A DNA stretch of 11,311 bases from the NCBI GenBank assembly GCA_900549345.1, contig UROC01000060.1:1-11311 (forward strand). The letters are read 5' to 3'. This DNA comes from an uncultured Collinsella sp. (GTDB lineage: Bacteria; Actinomycetota; Coriobacteriia; Coriobacteriales; Coriobacteriaceae). Below the pieces are notes generated by a model. The model was not told the DNA's origin and made no database searches. It was given only the letters and a program-made list of their open reading frames with translations. This document shows, in pieces, positions 1 through 4,909 of the stretch. Within the stretch, counting starts at the first letter, position 1. Each line of letters starts with the position of its first letter. Both the position numbers and the translations under genes were made by a program.

Positions 1-331
1 CGTGCTCGGCCTCCTCGTGGGCGGCCTTCTCCCAGTACAGGCCGATCTCGGGATAACCCTCGCGATGAGCAACGCGAGCCATGGCCAGGTACATACCGAC
101 CTCGGAGCACTCGCCCTCAAAGTTGGCGCGCAGGTCGGCAACGATGTCCTCGGAGACGCCCTCCATCTTGGCGACGCCCACGACGTGCTCGGCAGCCCAC
201 TCGAGCTGGCCCTCCTCCTGCTTCAGGAAGCGAGAGCCGGGAACGCCGCACTGGGGGCACTTGAAATCCTCGGGCAGCTGGTCGCCGTCGAACTCTTCCA
301 CATAACCGCAAACGGGGCAAACAAACTTCAT
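1..331 (-). CDS. Reverse rubrerythrin (rubredoxin-rubrerythrin fusion; NADH peroxidase type), 5' part only
   Basis: The first 110 residues are visible; the gene runs off the left edge. The N-terminus is a rubredoxin module with a four-cysteine iron site (CPVCGY, C5 and C8; CPQCG, C25 and C28). It is followed by the start of a rubrerythrin four-helix di-iron domain: FEGECSEVGMY around residues 71-81 (E74) and HEEAEH around 105-110 (E107, H110). Rubredoxin placed before the di-iron domain is the 'reverse' arrangement known from anaerobes. There the cytoplasmic enzyme passes electrons from NAD(P)H, via a rubredoxin reductase, to hydrogen peroxide or oxygen. The ATG at 329-331 is supported by an AAAGGA ribosome binding site about 8 bases upstream. 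The gene diverges from the alcohol dehydrogenase operon and has its own promoter. The family assignment is firm; the exact in vivo electron donor is inferred. Confidence 0.92.
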   Translation of the reverse strand, partial: MKFVCPVCGYVEEFDGDQLPEDFKCPQCGVPGSRFLKQEEGQLEWAAEHVVGVAKMEGVSEDIVADLRANFEGECSEVGMYLAMARVAHREGYPEIGLYWEKAAHEEAEH

Positions 332-362
332 AATTCGATCCTTTCGATCGATGGCGATGGTG

Positions 363-401
363 CGCTCGTCCGGTCCCGTAAGGGCCCTCTCCGGACGTGC
401 G
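363..401 (-). promoter_or_regulatory. Hairpin in the rubrerythrin mRNA leader
   Basis: An inverted repeat CGTCCGG (367-373) / CCGGACG (391-397) continues outward past one T-T mismatch into CGC/GCG. This gives a roughly 10-bp stem around a 17-base loop that itself contains CCC/GGG arms. It sits wholly inside the predicted leader, about 30 bases upstream of the ribosome binding site. It could stabilise the mRNA or bind a regulator. No U-run follows it on the minus strand, so it is not an obvious terminator. Confidence 0.4.
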
Positions 402-415
402 TCTTGACGAGTTCT

Positions 416-443
416 ATTATCCATAAATGAGACCGAATGTGAA
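416..443 (-). promoter_or_regulatory. Sigma-70-type promoter of the rubrerythrin gene
   Basis: Read on the minus strand there is a -35 box TTCACA (438-443), a 16-bp spacer and a -10 box GATAAT (416-421), each one mismatch from consensus. The predicted start near 409 gives a leader of about 78 bases before the rubrerythrin ATG. The surrounding DNA is clearly AT-richer than the genes. Confidence 0.6.
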
Positions 444-490
444 GCCTATTAGGAATGATTTTTAATAAAACAATTTTGGGCATGTGAAGA

Positions 491-570
491 TGTTGATTGA
501 TTAACGATTTGCAAGCCATATGCGGACGCCGATGAGTACAATCGGTCGAGCAAATGTTGACCTATCAACA
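491..570 (+). promoter_or_regulatory. Promoter/operator region of the alcohol dehydrogenase operon
   Basis: A perfect inverted repeat, TGTTGA-CCTA-TCAACA, lies at 555-570, just upstream of the ribosome binding site. A degenerate copy, TGTTGA-TTGA-TTAACG, lies at 491-506. The two share the same left half and the same 4-base spacing, and their centres are 64 bp apart, close to six helical turns. A possible -10 box TACAAT is at 537-542 with no convincing -35. If that is the promoter, the downstream site would cover roughly +6 to +21, which suits a repressor. The regulator is not in this window. Confidence 0.45.
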
Positions 571-588
571 AATGAAGGAGTTTCCTTT

Positions 589-1809
589 ATGCATCTAGCC
601 CGTCGTGCCTGGTGCCGAACATATCAGACGGCTTTTCGCATCGCATTGCCGATCCTGCCCTATACCGAACCGCGCATTTTGGAGCATGCCGAGGATGTGC
701 CCGCGGTGCTTCAAAAGCGCTCGATCCAGAAGGTCCTTATCGTGACAGACCCTGGTATTGCTCGTTTGGGACTCACGGCATCACTCGAGCGCGCGCTTAC
801 GGCTCAGGGGATTGGTGTTACGGTCTATGCCGAAACGCGTGCGAACCCCACGGTCTCAAACGTGGAGGAAGCGGCGTCCCTGTATCGCGAGAGCGCCTGC
901 CAGGCCATTATCGGCTTTGGTGGCGGTTCGGCCATGGACTGTGCCAAGGGCGTGGGCGCACGCATCGCACAGCCAAATAAGCCCATCAACAAGATGCGCG
1001 GGCTGCTGCGGATTCATCGTCGCCTGCCGCTGCTCATCGCCGTTCCCACCACGGCAGGTACGGGAAGCGAGGTCACGCTTGCGGCAGTAATTACCGATGA
1101 CGAGACGCACTACAAGTACCCCATTAACGACTTTGTGCTTATCCCGCGCTTTGCGGTGCACGACCCCGAGTTTACACGTGGCCTGCCCGCCTCCATTACG
1201 GGGCAGACGGGCATGGATGCCCTGACGCATGCCGTCGAGGCCTTTATCGGCCGTAGCACCACGCCCTACACGCGCAAGATGGCGCGTCAGGCGGTCCAGC
1301 TCATCCACGACAATTTGCCCGAGGCTTATGAGCATGGCGACGACATGCGCGCTCGTCGCAATATGCTTTCGGCGGCGTATAAAGCGGGTGTTGCATTTAC
1401 CCGCTCCTATGTCGGATATGTGCATGCCATCGCGCATAGTCTGGGCGGCCGATACGGAATTCCGCACGGCTTGGCCAACGCCATCATCCTGCCGCACATG
1501 CTTCGCGCTTATGGTGACGCCGCCGCCCCCAAGCTTGCCGATCTTGCTCGCATGGCCGGTATCGCGCCGGCTAACGCGCAGGACAGTCTTGCGGCCGAGG
1601 CCTTTATCGATTGGGTCGACCGCATGAATGCCGCCTTGGGCATTCCCAAATATGTGATGGGCATTCGCCGCTCCGATATTCCGCAAATGGCGGCCCATGC
1701 CGATGCCGAGGCCAATCCGCTATACCCCGTTCCACTTTTGATGGACCGTTTGGAGCTCGAGCGTATGTACGAGGTCGTCGCGGGTGGTATGTTTGAGGAT
1801 GAGAACTAG
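589..1809 (+). CDS. Iron-containing (group III) alcohol dehydrogenase
   Basis: This 406-residue protein interconverts an alcohol and an aldehyde using NAD(P). It has the family's GGGSAMD dinucleotide motif (residues 111-117), PTTAGTGSEVT (153-163) and the metal site. The likely ligands are D210 and H214 in MDALTHAVEA, H279 in the HAIAHSLGG segment, and H293 in GIPHG. The 14-residue gap between the two last histidines matches FucO-type enzymes. I chose the ATG at 589 because AAGGAG (575-580) lies 8 bases upstream; an in-frame ATG at 520 has no such signal and would add 23 residues from the promoter region. The next gene starts 8 bases after the stop, so the two form an operon. Substrate cannot be read from sequence; short-chain alcohols or fermentation aldehydes are likely. 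Confidence 0.93.
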   Translation: MHLARRAWCRTYQTAFRIALPILPYTEPRILEHAEDVPAVLQKRSIQKVLIVTDPGIARLGLTASLERALTAQGIGVTVYAETRANPTVSNVEEAASLYRESACQAIIGFGGGSAMDCAKGVGARIAQPNKPINKMRGLLRIHRRLPLLIAVPTTAGTGSEVTLAAVITDDETHYKYPINDFVLIPRFAVHDPEFTRGLPASITGQTGMDALTHAVEAFIGRSTTPYTRKMARQAVQLIHDNLPEAYEHGDDMRARRNMLSAAYKAGVAFTRSYVGYVHAIAHSLGGRYGIPHGLANAIILPHMLRAYGDAAAPKLADLARMAGIAPANAQDSLAAEAFIDWVDRMNAALGIPKYVMGIRRSDIPQMAAHADAEANPLYPVPLLMDRLELERMYEVVAGGMFEDEN

Positions 1810-1817
1810 GAGGGCCC

Positions 1818-3197
1818 ATGAACACCGAGGAAATCGCGCGCATCGTTGCCGATCAGCGCGCCTATTTTAAGACGCATGCCACGTTTGATGTCGATGTTCG
1901 ACGTCGCGCGCTCGTGAGTTTGCGCGATGCGGTACGGGCCCACGAGGCCGATATTGCCCATGCGCTCAAGACCGATTTGGGAAAGTCGCATGACGAGGCC
2001 TATATGTGTGAGATCGGCACATCGCTTTCCGAGATTCGTCATCAGATTGCGCATGTGGCTCGATGGAGTCGTCCGCGCCTGCGTCCGTGTGACCTTGCCA
2101 ACGCCGTGAGTGTGTGCAAAACGCAAGCCGTGCCCTATGGCGTCACGCTCATTATGGCGCCCTGGAACTACCCGTTTTTGCTAACGCTCGAACCGCTTGC
2201 CGGCGCCCTTGCCGCGGGCAATACCGTGGTCATCAAGCCGAGCGCATATGCTCCGGCATCGAGCGCGGTGCTCAGGCAAATCTGTGAAGAGGCATTTGAT
2301 CCGCGTCTGGTGACGGTTGTCGAGGGCGGCCGCGCCGAAAACGAAGCGCTGCTCGATGAGTGCTGGGACAAGATCTTCTTTACCGGTAGCGTTCCGGTCG
2401 GCAAGCTCGTCATGGAGCGCGCGAGCAAAAACCTCACGCCCGTGACGCTTGAGCTGGGCGGCAAGAGTCCCTGCATCGTTGATGCGACGGCAAACTTGAA
2501 GGTCGCGGCACGGCGTATCGCCTTTGGTAAATGGCTCAACGTAGGGCAGACCTGCGTGGCGCCCGACTACCTGCTGGTCGATACGCGCGTGCACGACGAG
2601 CTGCTGGGACTCATCAAGGAGGAGGCCCGTCGTATGTTTGGCGAGCACCCGCTCGACAACGAGGATTACGGTCACATCGTCAACGCCAAGCATTTTGCGC
2701 GTGCGCGCGGGCTGATCGATCCCGATAAGGTTGTGCTGGGAGGTACCGCGCGCGAGCCGTCGCTCAAAATTGAGCCGACGATCCTAGACGGCGTGGCCCC
2801 CGATGACGCCGTGATGCAGGAGGAGATTTTCGGCCCCATCTTGCCGGTGCTGACGTTTGAGAGCCTAGACGAGGCAGAGACGTTTATTGCGGATCGTCCG
2901 ACGCCGCTAGCTCTGTATATCTTTAGCCAGGACCGTGCGGCTCAGCAACGCTTTGTGCGTTACGTGCCCTTTGGCGGCGGCTGCGTCAACGACACGATCA
3001 TGCATCTGGCTACGAGCCATATGGGCTTTGGCGGCATGGGTGCGAGCGGTATGGGCCAGTACCATGGCCGCGAGAGCTTCGATACGTTTAGCCACAAGAA
3101 GAGCATCGTGAACAAGGTAACCTGGCTGGACGTGCCGTTTCGGTATGCGCCCTACGCAAGCTGGAAGCACAAGTTCGTGCGTATGTTTGTGCATTAG
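1818..3197 (+). CDS. NAD(P)-dependent aldehyde dehydrogenase, class 3-like
   Basis: This 459-residue member of the aldehyde dehydrogenase superfamily oxidises an aldehyde to the carboxylic acid. Visible catalytic elements are the oxyanion asparagine in PWNYP (N117), the cofactor-binding K140 in VVIKPS, FTGS (188-191), the general base in LELGGKSP (E212), the nucleophile in VGQTCVAP (C246) and EEIFGP (335-340). The length and the C-terminal RYAPY...K segment resemble ALDH3/YwdH/coniferyl-aldehyde types rather than the CoA-acylating AdhE type. AGGAGG (1808-1813) overlaps the upstream stop codon, so translation is probably coupled to the alcohol dehydrogenase. The pair would take an alcohol through its aldehyde to the acid, or clear a toxic aldehyde. 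The physiological substrate is unknown. Confidence 0.93.
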   Translation: MNTEEIARIVADQRAYFKTHATFDVDVRRRALVSLRDAVRAHEADIAHALKTDLGKSHDEAYMCEIGTSLSEIRHQIAHVARWSRPRLRPCDLANAVSVCKTQAVPYGVTLIMAPWNYPFLLTLEPLAGALAAGNTVVIKPSAYAPASSAVLRQICEEAFDPRLVTVVEGGRAENEALLDECWDKIFFTGSVPVGKLVMERASKNLTPVTLELGGKSPCIVDATANLKVAARRIAFGKWLNVGQTCVAPDYLLVDTRVHDELLGLIKEEARRMFGEHPLDNEDYGHIVNAKHFARARGLIDPDKVVLGGTAREPSLKIEPTILDGVAPDDAVMQEEIFGPILPVLTFESLDEAETFIADRPTPLALYIFSQDRAAQQRFVRYVPFGGGCVNDTIMHLATSHMGFGGMGASGMGQYHGRESFDTFSHKKSIVNKVTWLDVPFRYAPYASWKHKFVRMFVH

Positions 3198-3207
3198 AAA
3201 AGATCGC

Positions 3208-3237
3208 GGGTAATACGAACAAGTGTTCCTATTACCC
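3208..3237 (+). terminator. 30-bp palindrome after the aldehyde dehydrogenase gene, possible weak terminator
   Basis: GGGTAATA (3208-3215) pairs with TATTACCC (3230-3237). After one C-C mismatch the stem continues as GAAC/GTTC around AAGT. The RNA hairpin would begin 10 bases after the stop codon and is followed by ACATTTTGCG, a poor U-run. It may end the operon, but its core is also an SOS box, so it may be primarily an operator. Confidence 0.35.
3216..3229. promoter_or_regulatory. LexA (SOS) box
   Basis: CGAACAAGTGTTCC fits every position of the Gram-positive LexA/DinR consensus CGAAC-RNRY-GTTYC. It lies 74 bp upstream of the small hydrophobic ORF at 3303 and overlaps its best -35 position, where LexA binding would block transcription. 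The only other gene nearby ends at 3197 in the same direction, so the ORF at 3303 is the natural target. Confidence 0.7.
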
Positions 3238-3254
3238 ACATTTTGCGTTAGACT
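3226..3254 (+). promoter_or_regulatory. Candidate promoter of the small peptide gene
   Basis: A -10-like TAGACT (3249-3254) stands 17 bp from a weak -35 TTCCTA (3226-3231) that overlaps the right half of the SOS box. The start would be near 3261, giving a leader of about 42 bases. An alternative extended -10, TGC-TATGGA (3257-3265), is also possible. Both are modest matches, so only the general location is well supported. Confidence 0.35.
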
Positions 3255-3275
3255 ACTGCTATGGAGCACGGATGG

Positions 3276-3302
3276 GCCAACTCCCTTTAGAAGGGATTTG
3301 GT
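3276..3302 (+). promoter_or_regulatory. Shine-Dalgarno-sequestering hairpin
   Basis: TCCCTT (3282-3287) and AAGGGA (3291-3296) form a 6-bp stem around TAG. After a single C-U mismatch the stem continues as CCAA (3277-3280) / TTGG (3298-3301), plus a possible G-U closing pair. AAGGG is the ribosome binding site of the ORF starting at 3303, so it is fully paired, which should keep translation low unless the stem is opened. Confidence 0.6.
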
Positions 3303-3386
3303 ATGAACGTAAGCGATGTTATTTCGTTATTGGCGTTGTTGATCGCGGCTATCGAACTCGGCCTGTTTATCGGCCGAATGAAATAG
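3303..3386 (+). CDS. 27-residue hydrophobic peptide, candidate SOS-induced type I toxin
   Basis: The ORF has ATG at 3303 and TAG at 3384. The peptide opens MNVSDVISLL and is almost wholly apolar from residue 6 to 24, with one glutamate (E18) inside and a basic tail ending GRMK. This is the layout of single-helix membrane toxins of type I systems (TxpA/BsrG, Fst/Ldr, TisB) and of the short 'putative holin-like toxin' proteins of Gram-positives, which also open with a short polar stretch. AAGGG at 3291-3295 is a well-spaced ribosome binding site, but hidden in a hairpin. An SOS box lies upstream and a candidate antisense RNA crosses the 3' end. The layout resembles SOS-controlled TisB/IstR. That the ORF is real is likely from this context; toxicity is inference, and a regulatory or small membrane-protein partner role is possible. 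Confidence 0.6.
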   Translation: MNVSDVISLLALLIAAIELGLFIGRMK

Positions 3387-3474
3387 CCGCCCCCGCGTAA
3401 GCGAAGACGGCCACTTCTCACGATGAAAACGTGTATCGGAGTTGGCAAGACCCGCTGCCACGGGTGCCATCCGT
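3375..3474 (-). ncRNA. Candidate antisense RNA (antitoxin) to the small peptide mRNA
   Basis: A minus-strand RNA starting near 3474 would first form a stem, ACCCG/CGGGT extended by TGGC/GCCA with a 3-base bulge (3469-3443). It would end at an 11-bp stem (3411-3386) followed by UAUUUCAUU. That 3' stem is fully paired only on the minus strand: three G-U pairs there are C-A mismatches on the plus strand, hinting that the minus-strand RNA is the one under selection. It would overlap the peptide gene's last codons and 3' UTR, as RatA does with txpA. No expression evidence; ends are approximate. Confidence 0.3.
3386..3411 (-). terminator. Candidate minus-strand terminator hairpin at the end of the peptide gene
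   Basis: Read on the minus strand, GCCGUCUUCGC pairs along all 11 positions with GCGGGGGCGGC around UUAC, then UAUUUCAUU follows. The stem begins at the last base of the peptide's stop codon. Read on the plus strand it has three C-A mismatches and a GUAA tetraloop and lacks a U-run, so it is a poorer plus-strand terminator. Confidence 0.35.
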
Positions 3475-3480
3475 GTTCCT

Positions 3481-3509
3481 ATCTTATCTGCAAGCGTCCC
3501 GTCGCGCAA
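3481..3509 (-). promoter_or_regulatory. Candidate promoter of the antisense RNA
   Basis: On the minus strand there is a -10-like TAAGAT (3481-3486) and a -35-like TTGCGC (3504-3509) with an ideal 17-bp spacer. The hexamers match consensus at 4 and 3 positions, so the spacing is the main support. Confidence 0.3.
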
Positions 3510-3622
3510 GCGTTGCGGCAAGCGATTGAAAGACGCAGACGGGATGAATTTGTGTCCGCACGGGCCCGTAGACTTCTCAATAAGGTTAAACGCCGGGTAT
3601 TCCGGCCGGTAGAGGAGCTGCC

Positions 3623-3949
3623 ATGTACGAGCCTTCACGTGTTCTTTTGTCGTTTCATATTGCAGGATTTCAGTATGCCGATGGCGCCTTGGTCTTGGGC
3701 GATCTTAAAGCGGGCGATAAGCTGACGCTGTGTGCCGAGCGCGATAATCCCCATGATCCCGAGGCGGTTGCGATCTACTACGGCAACACCAAGCTCGGCT
3801 ATGTTCCGGGAAACGAGGCCGGCCCGCTGTCCTTGATGATGTATTACGGCCATGGGTACGTATTTGAGGCCCGTGTGCAACAGGTTGCCCCCGAGCGCAG
3901 CCCGTGGCATCAGGTGCGCGTTGGACTCTATGTGGTGGATGCTCGCTAA
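3623..3949 (+). CDS. Free-standing HIRAN-domain protein
   Basis: The 108-residue protein is almost entirely one HIRAN domain: FHIAGFQYADG (residues 11-21), a LGDLKAGDKLTL segment, the hallmark RDNPHDPEAVAIY (40-52), then LGYVPGNEAGPLS (58-70). In the helicase-like transcription factor HLTF, HIRAN grips the 3' end of single-stranded DNA. Free-standing bacterial copies have been proposed to recognise damaged DNA or stalled forks; a specific function here is inference. AGGAG (3613-3617) sits 5 bases before the ATG. The stretch GAGGAGCTGCCATG is identical to that at the start of the gene at 4910. The next small gene begins 18 bases after the stop, so the two are probably co-transcribed. No clear promoter is visible in the 236 bases upstream, and read-through from the SOS-controlled unit is possible. 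Confidence 0.85.
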   Translation: MYEPSRVLLSFHIAGFQYADGALVLGDLKAGDKLTLCAERDNPHDPEAVAIYYGNTKLGYVPGNEAGPLSLMMYYGHGYVFEARVQQVAPERSPWHQVRVGLYVVDAR

Positions 3950-3967
3950 TCGGCAATGGAGGCGGTC

Positions 3968-4147
3968 ATGTTTGATGGCGATGACCTGTTCGATCTGACG
4001 GACGACCCGTTTGAGTGGGATATGCTGCTCGACGATGATGAGCTAGAGCAGGACCGGAAGAAGCGGCAGGACAAGAACGCCCAGGGTGACGCGTCGAAAA
4101 AGAAAGACAAACACCGCCGAGGTCTGTTCGGCGGGCTCTTTGGCTAA
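3968..4147 (+). CDS. 59-residue charge-segregated protein of unknown function
   Basis: I do not recognise this protein. Residues 1-28 are strongly acidic (repeated D/E with scattered F, L and W). Residues 29-51 are strongly basic and lysine-rich (RKKRQ, KKKDKHRR). It ends in a short hydrophobic repeat, GLFGGLFG. It has no cysteines and no clear membrane span. I place the start at the ATG at 3968 because GGAGG (3958-3962) lies 5 bases upstream; an in-frame ATG at 3956 would overlap that signal and has none of its own. It follows the HIRAN gene by 18 bases, so a partner role is plausible. The split charge suggests self-association or nucleic-acid binding through the basic half, but that is a guess. 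Confidence 0.7.
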   Translation: MFDGDDLFDLTDDPFEWDMLLDDDELEQDRKKRQDKNAQGDASKKKDKHRRGLFGGLFG

Positions 4148-4167
4148 CCGACGCATCGCTGTGTCTG

Positions 4168-4173
4168 TATACT
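4168..4173 (+). promoter_or_regulatory. Possible -10 box for the phosphoesterase gene
   Basis: TATACT is one mismatch from the -10 consensus, preceded directly by TG, and lies 40 bases upstream of the ATG at 4214. No good -35 box is visible at the right distance, so the promoter would be weak, or the gene may be read from the HIRAN operon upstream. Confidence 0.35.
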
Positions 4174-4213
4174 TAGCACGAGTTTGACGCGTTGCGAAAT
4201 GAGGACATAGACG

Positions 4214-4759
4214 ATGATGTGGTTTACCGCCGACCTGCACCTGGGCGATACGAATATCTTGCACGACATGGACCGGCCGTTTGGCTCGGTCGAGGAGATG
4301 AATCGCAAGGTCATCGATGCCATCAATGAGTGCGTGGCTGCGGATGACCGTCTCTACATCCTGGGAGACTTTACCTATCGTTTGCCCCTAGCGGATGCCG
4401 TGCACCTGCGCGAGCGTATCGAATGCAAGAACGTGACGCTCATCCGCGGTAACCATGACGGCGATTGGGAAGATCCGAACGCACCGCAGATTTGGGATGA
4501 GGTGCGCGATTATCTGGAGGTCGCTCCCGGTTACGCTAAGGGTCATCGCCTGGTGATGAGCCATTACCCCATGCTCAGCTGGAATGGCAAGGCGCGCGGC
4601 GCCATCATGCTGCACGGACATATCCATAGCAGGGGTGACCGCACCAACGCACGCAACCGCGATCGCGAGCGCCCCATTTTTCGCTACGATGTCGGCCTCG
4701 ATGCCAACGACTACAAGCCCGTAAGCCGTGATCAGATCCTCGGCTTTTTTGGACTGTAA
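4214..4759 (+). CDS. Calcineurin-like metallophosphoesterase
   Basis: The 181-residue protein carries all signatures of the two-metal phosphoesterase fold: DLH (D7, H9), GDF (D52), GNHD (79-82), SHYPM (H117) and GHIH (135-138). The C-terminal VGLDANDYKPVSRDQI is the usual end of small bacterial members. Such cytoplasmic enzymes hydrolyse phosphomono- or phosphodiesters; the substrate here cannot be read from the sequence. The ATG at 4214 is preceded by GAGGA with an 8-base gap, and an ATG at 4217 is an equally possible start. It stands 66 bases after the small charged-protein gene and is closed by a strong terminator, so it ends the transcription unit. Confidence 0.9.
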   Translation: MMWFTADLHLGDTNILHDMDRPFGSVEEMNRKVIDAINECVAADDRLYILGDFTYRLPLADAVHLRERIECKNVTLIRGNHDGDWEDPNAPQIWDEVRDYLEVAPGYAKGHRLVMSHYPMLSWNGKARGAIMLHGHIHSRGDRTNARNRDRERPIFRYDVGLDANDYKPVSRDQILGFFGL

Positions 4760-4764
4760 TTCTC

Positions 4765-4815
4765 GAACCACGACACGAGCTACCGCAAAGGGGACAGCCA
4801 CCTTCGTGGTGGTTC
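4765..4815. repeat. REP-like palindromic segment
   Basis: GAACCAC (4765-4771) is the exact reverse complement of GTGGTTC (4809-4815). Inside it lies AAAGGGGACAG followed by the small hairpin CCACC/GGTGG. The GGGGACAG...ACC core resembles dispersed intergenic repeats I recall from other genomes, but only one copy occurs here. It sits directly before a terminator. Confidence 0.35.
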
Positions 4816-4816
4816 T

Positions 4817-4851
4817 GGCGCCGTTGCCATTATGGCAGCGGCGCCTTTTTT
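4817..4851 (+). terminator. Strong intrinsic terminator
   Basis: GGCGCCG-T-TGCCA pairs with TGGCA-G-CGGCGCC around TTA. The one internal position is a U-G pair, so the stem is 13 bp. Six T follow directly (4846-4851). It ends the unit containing the phosphoesterase gene. Confidence 0.93.
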
Positions 4852-4909
4852 GTCCGTGCGGCGCGGTAGAGTGTAGGCGGTTGAAATTTGCGTCCATCGA
4901 GGAGCTGCC

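Noticed and set aside
2..430. Plus-strand 142-codon frame at the left edge
   Set aside because: Opposite the reverse rubrerythrin, which has both rubredoxin cysteine pairs and the di-iron motifs; the frame also runs through that gene's promoter.
404..432. Plus-strand TTGACG as the -35 of the alcohol dehydrogenase promoter
   Set aside because: No acceptable -10 box follows at 15-19 bp, and it would put the start more than 150 bases from the gene within the divergent promoter.
520..588. Upstream in-frame start for the alcohol dehydrogenase at 520
   Set aside because: No ribosome binding site precedes it, it would translate through the operator-like repeat, and the ATG at 589 has AAGGAG at ideal distance and a family-like N-terminus.
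856..1698. 280-codon frame antisense to the alcohol dehydrogenase
   Set aside because: Shadow of a high-GC gene whose family motifs are intact on the plus strand; the antisense product has no recognisable features.
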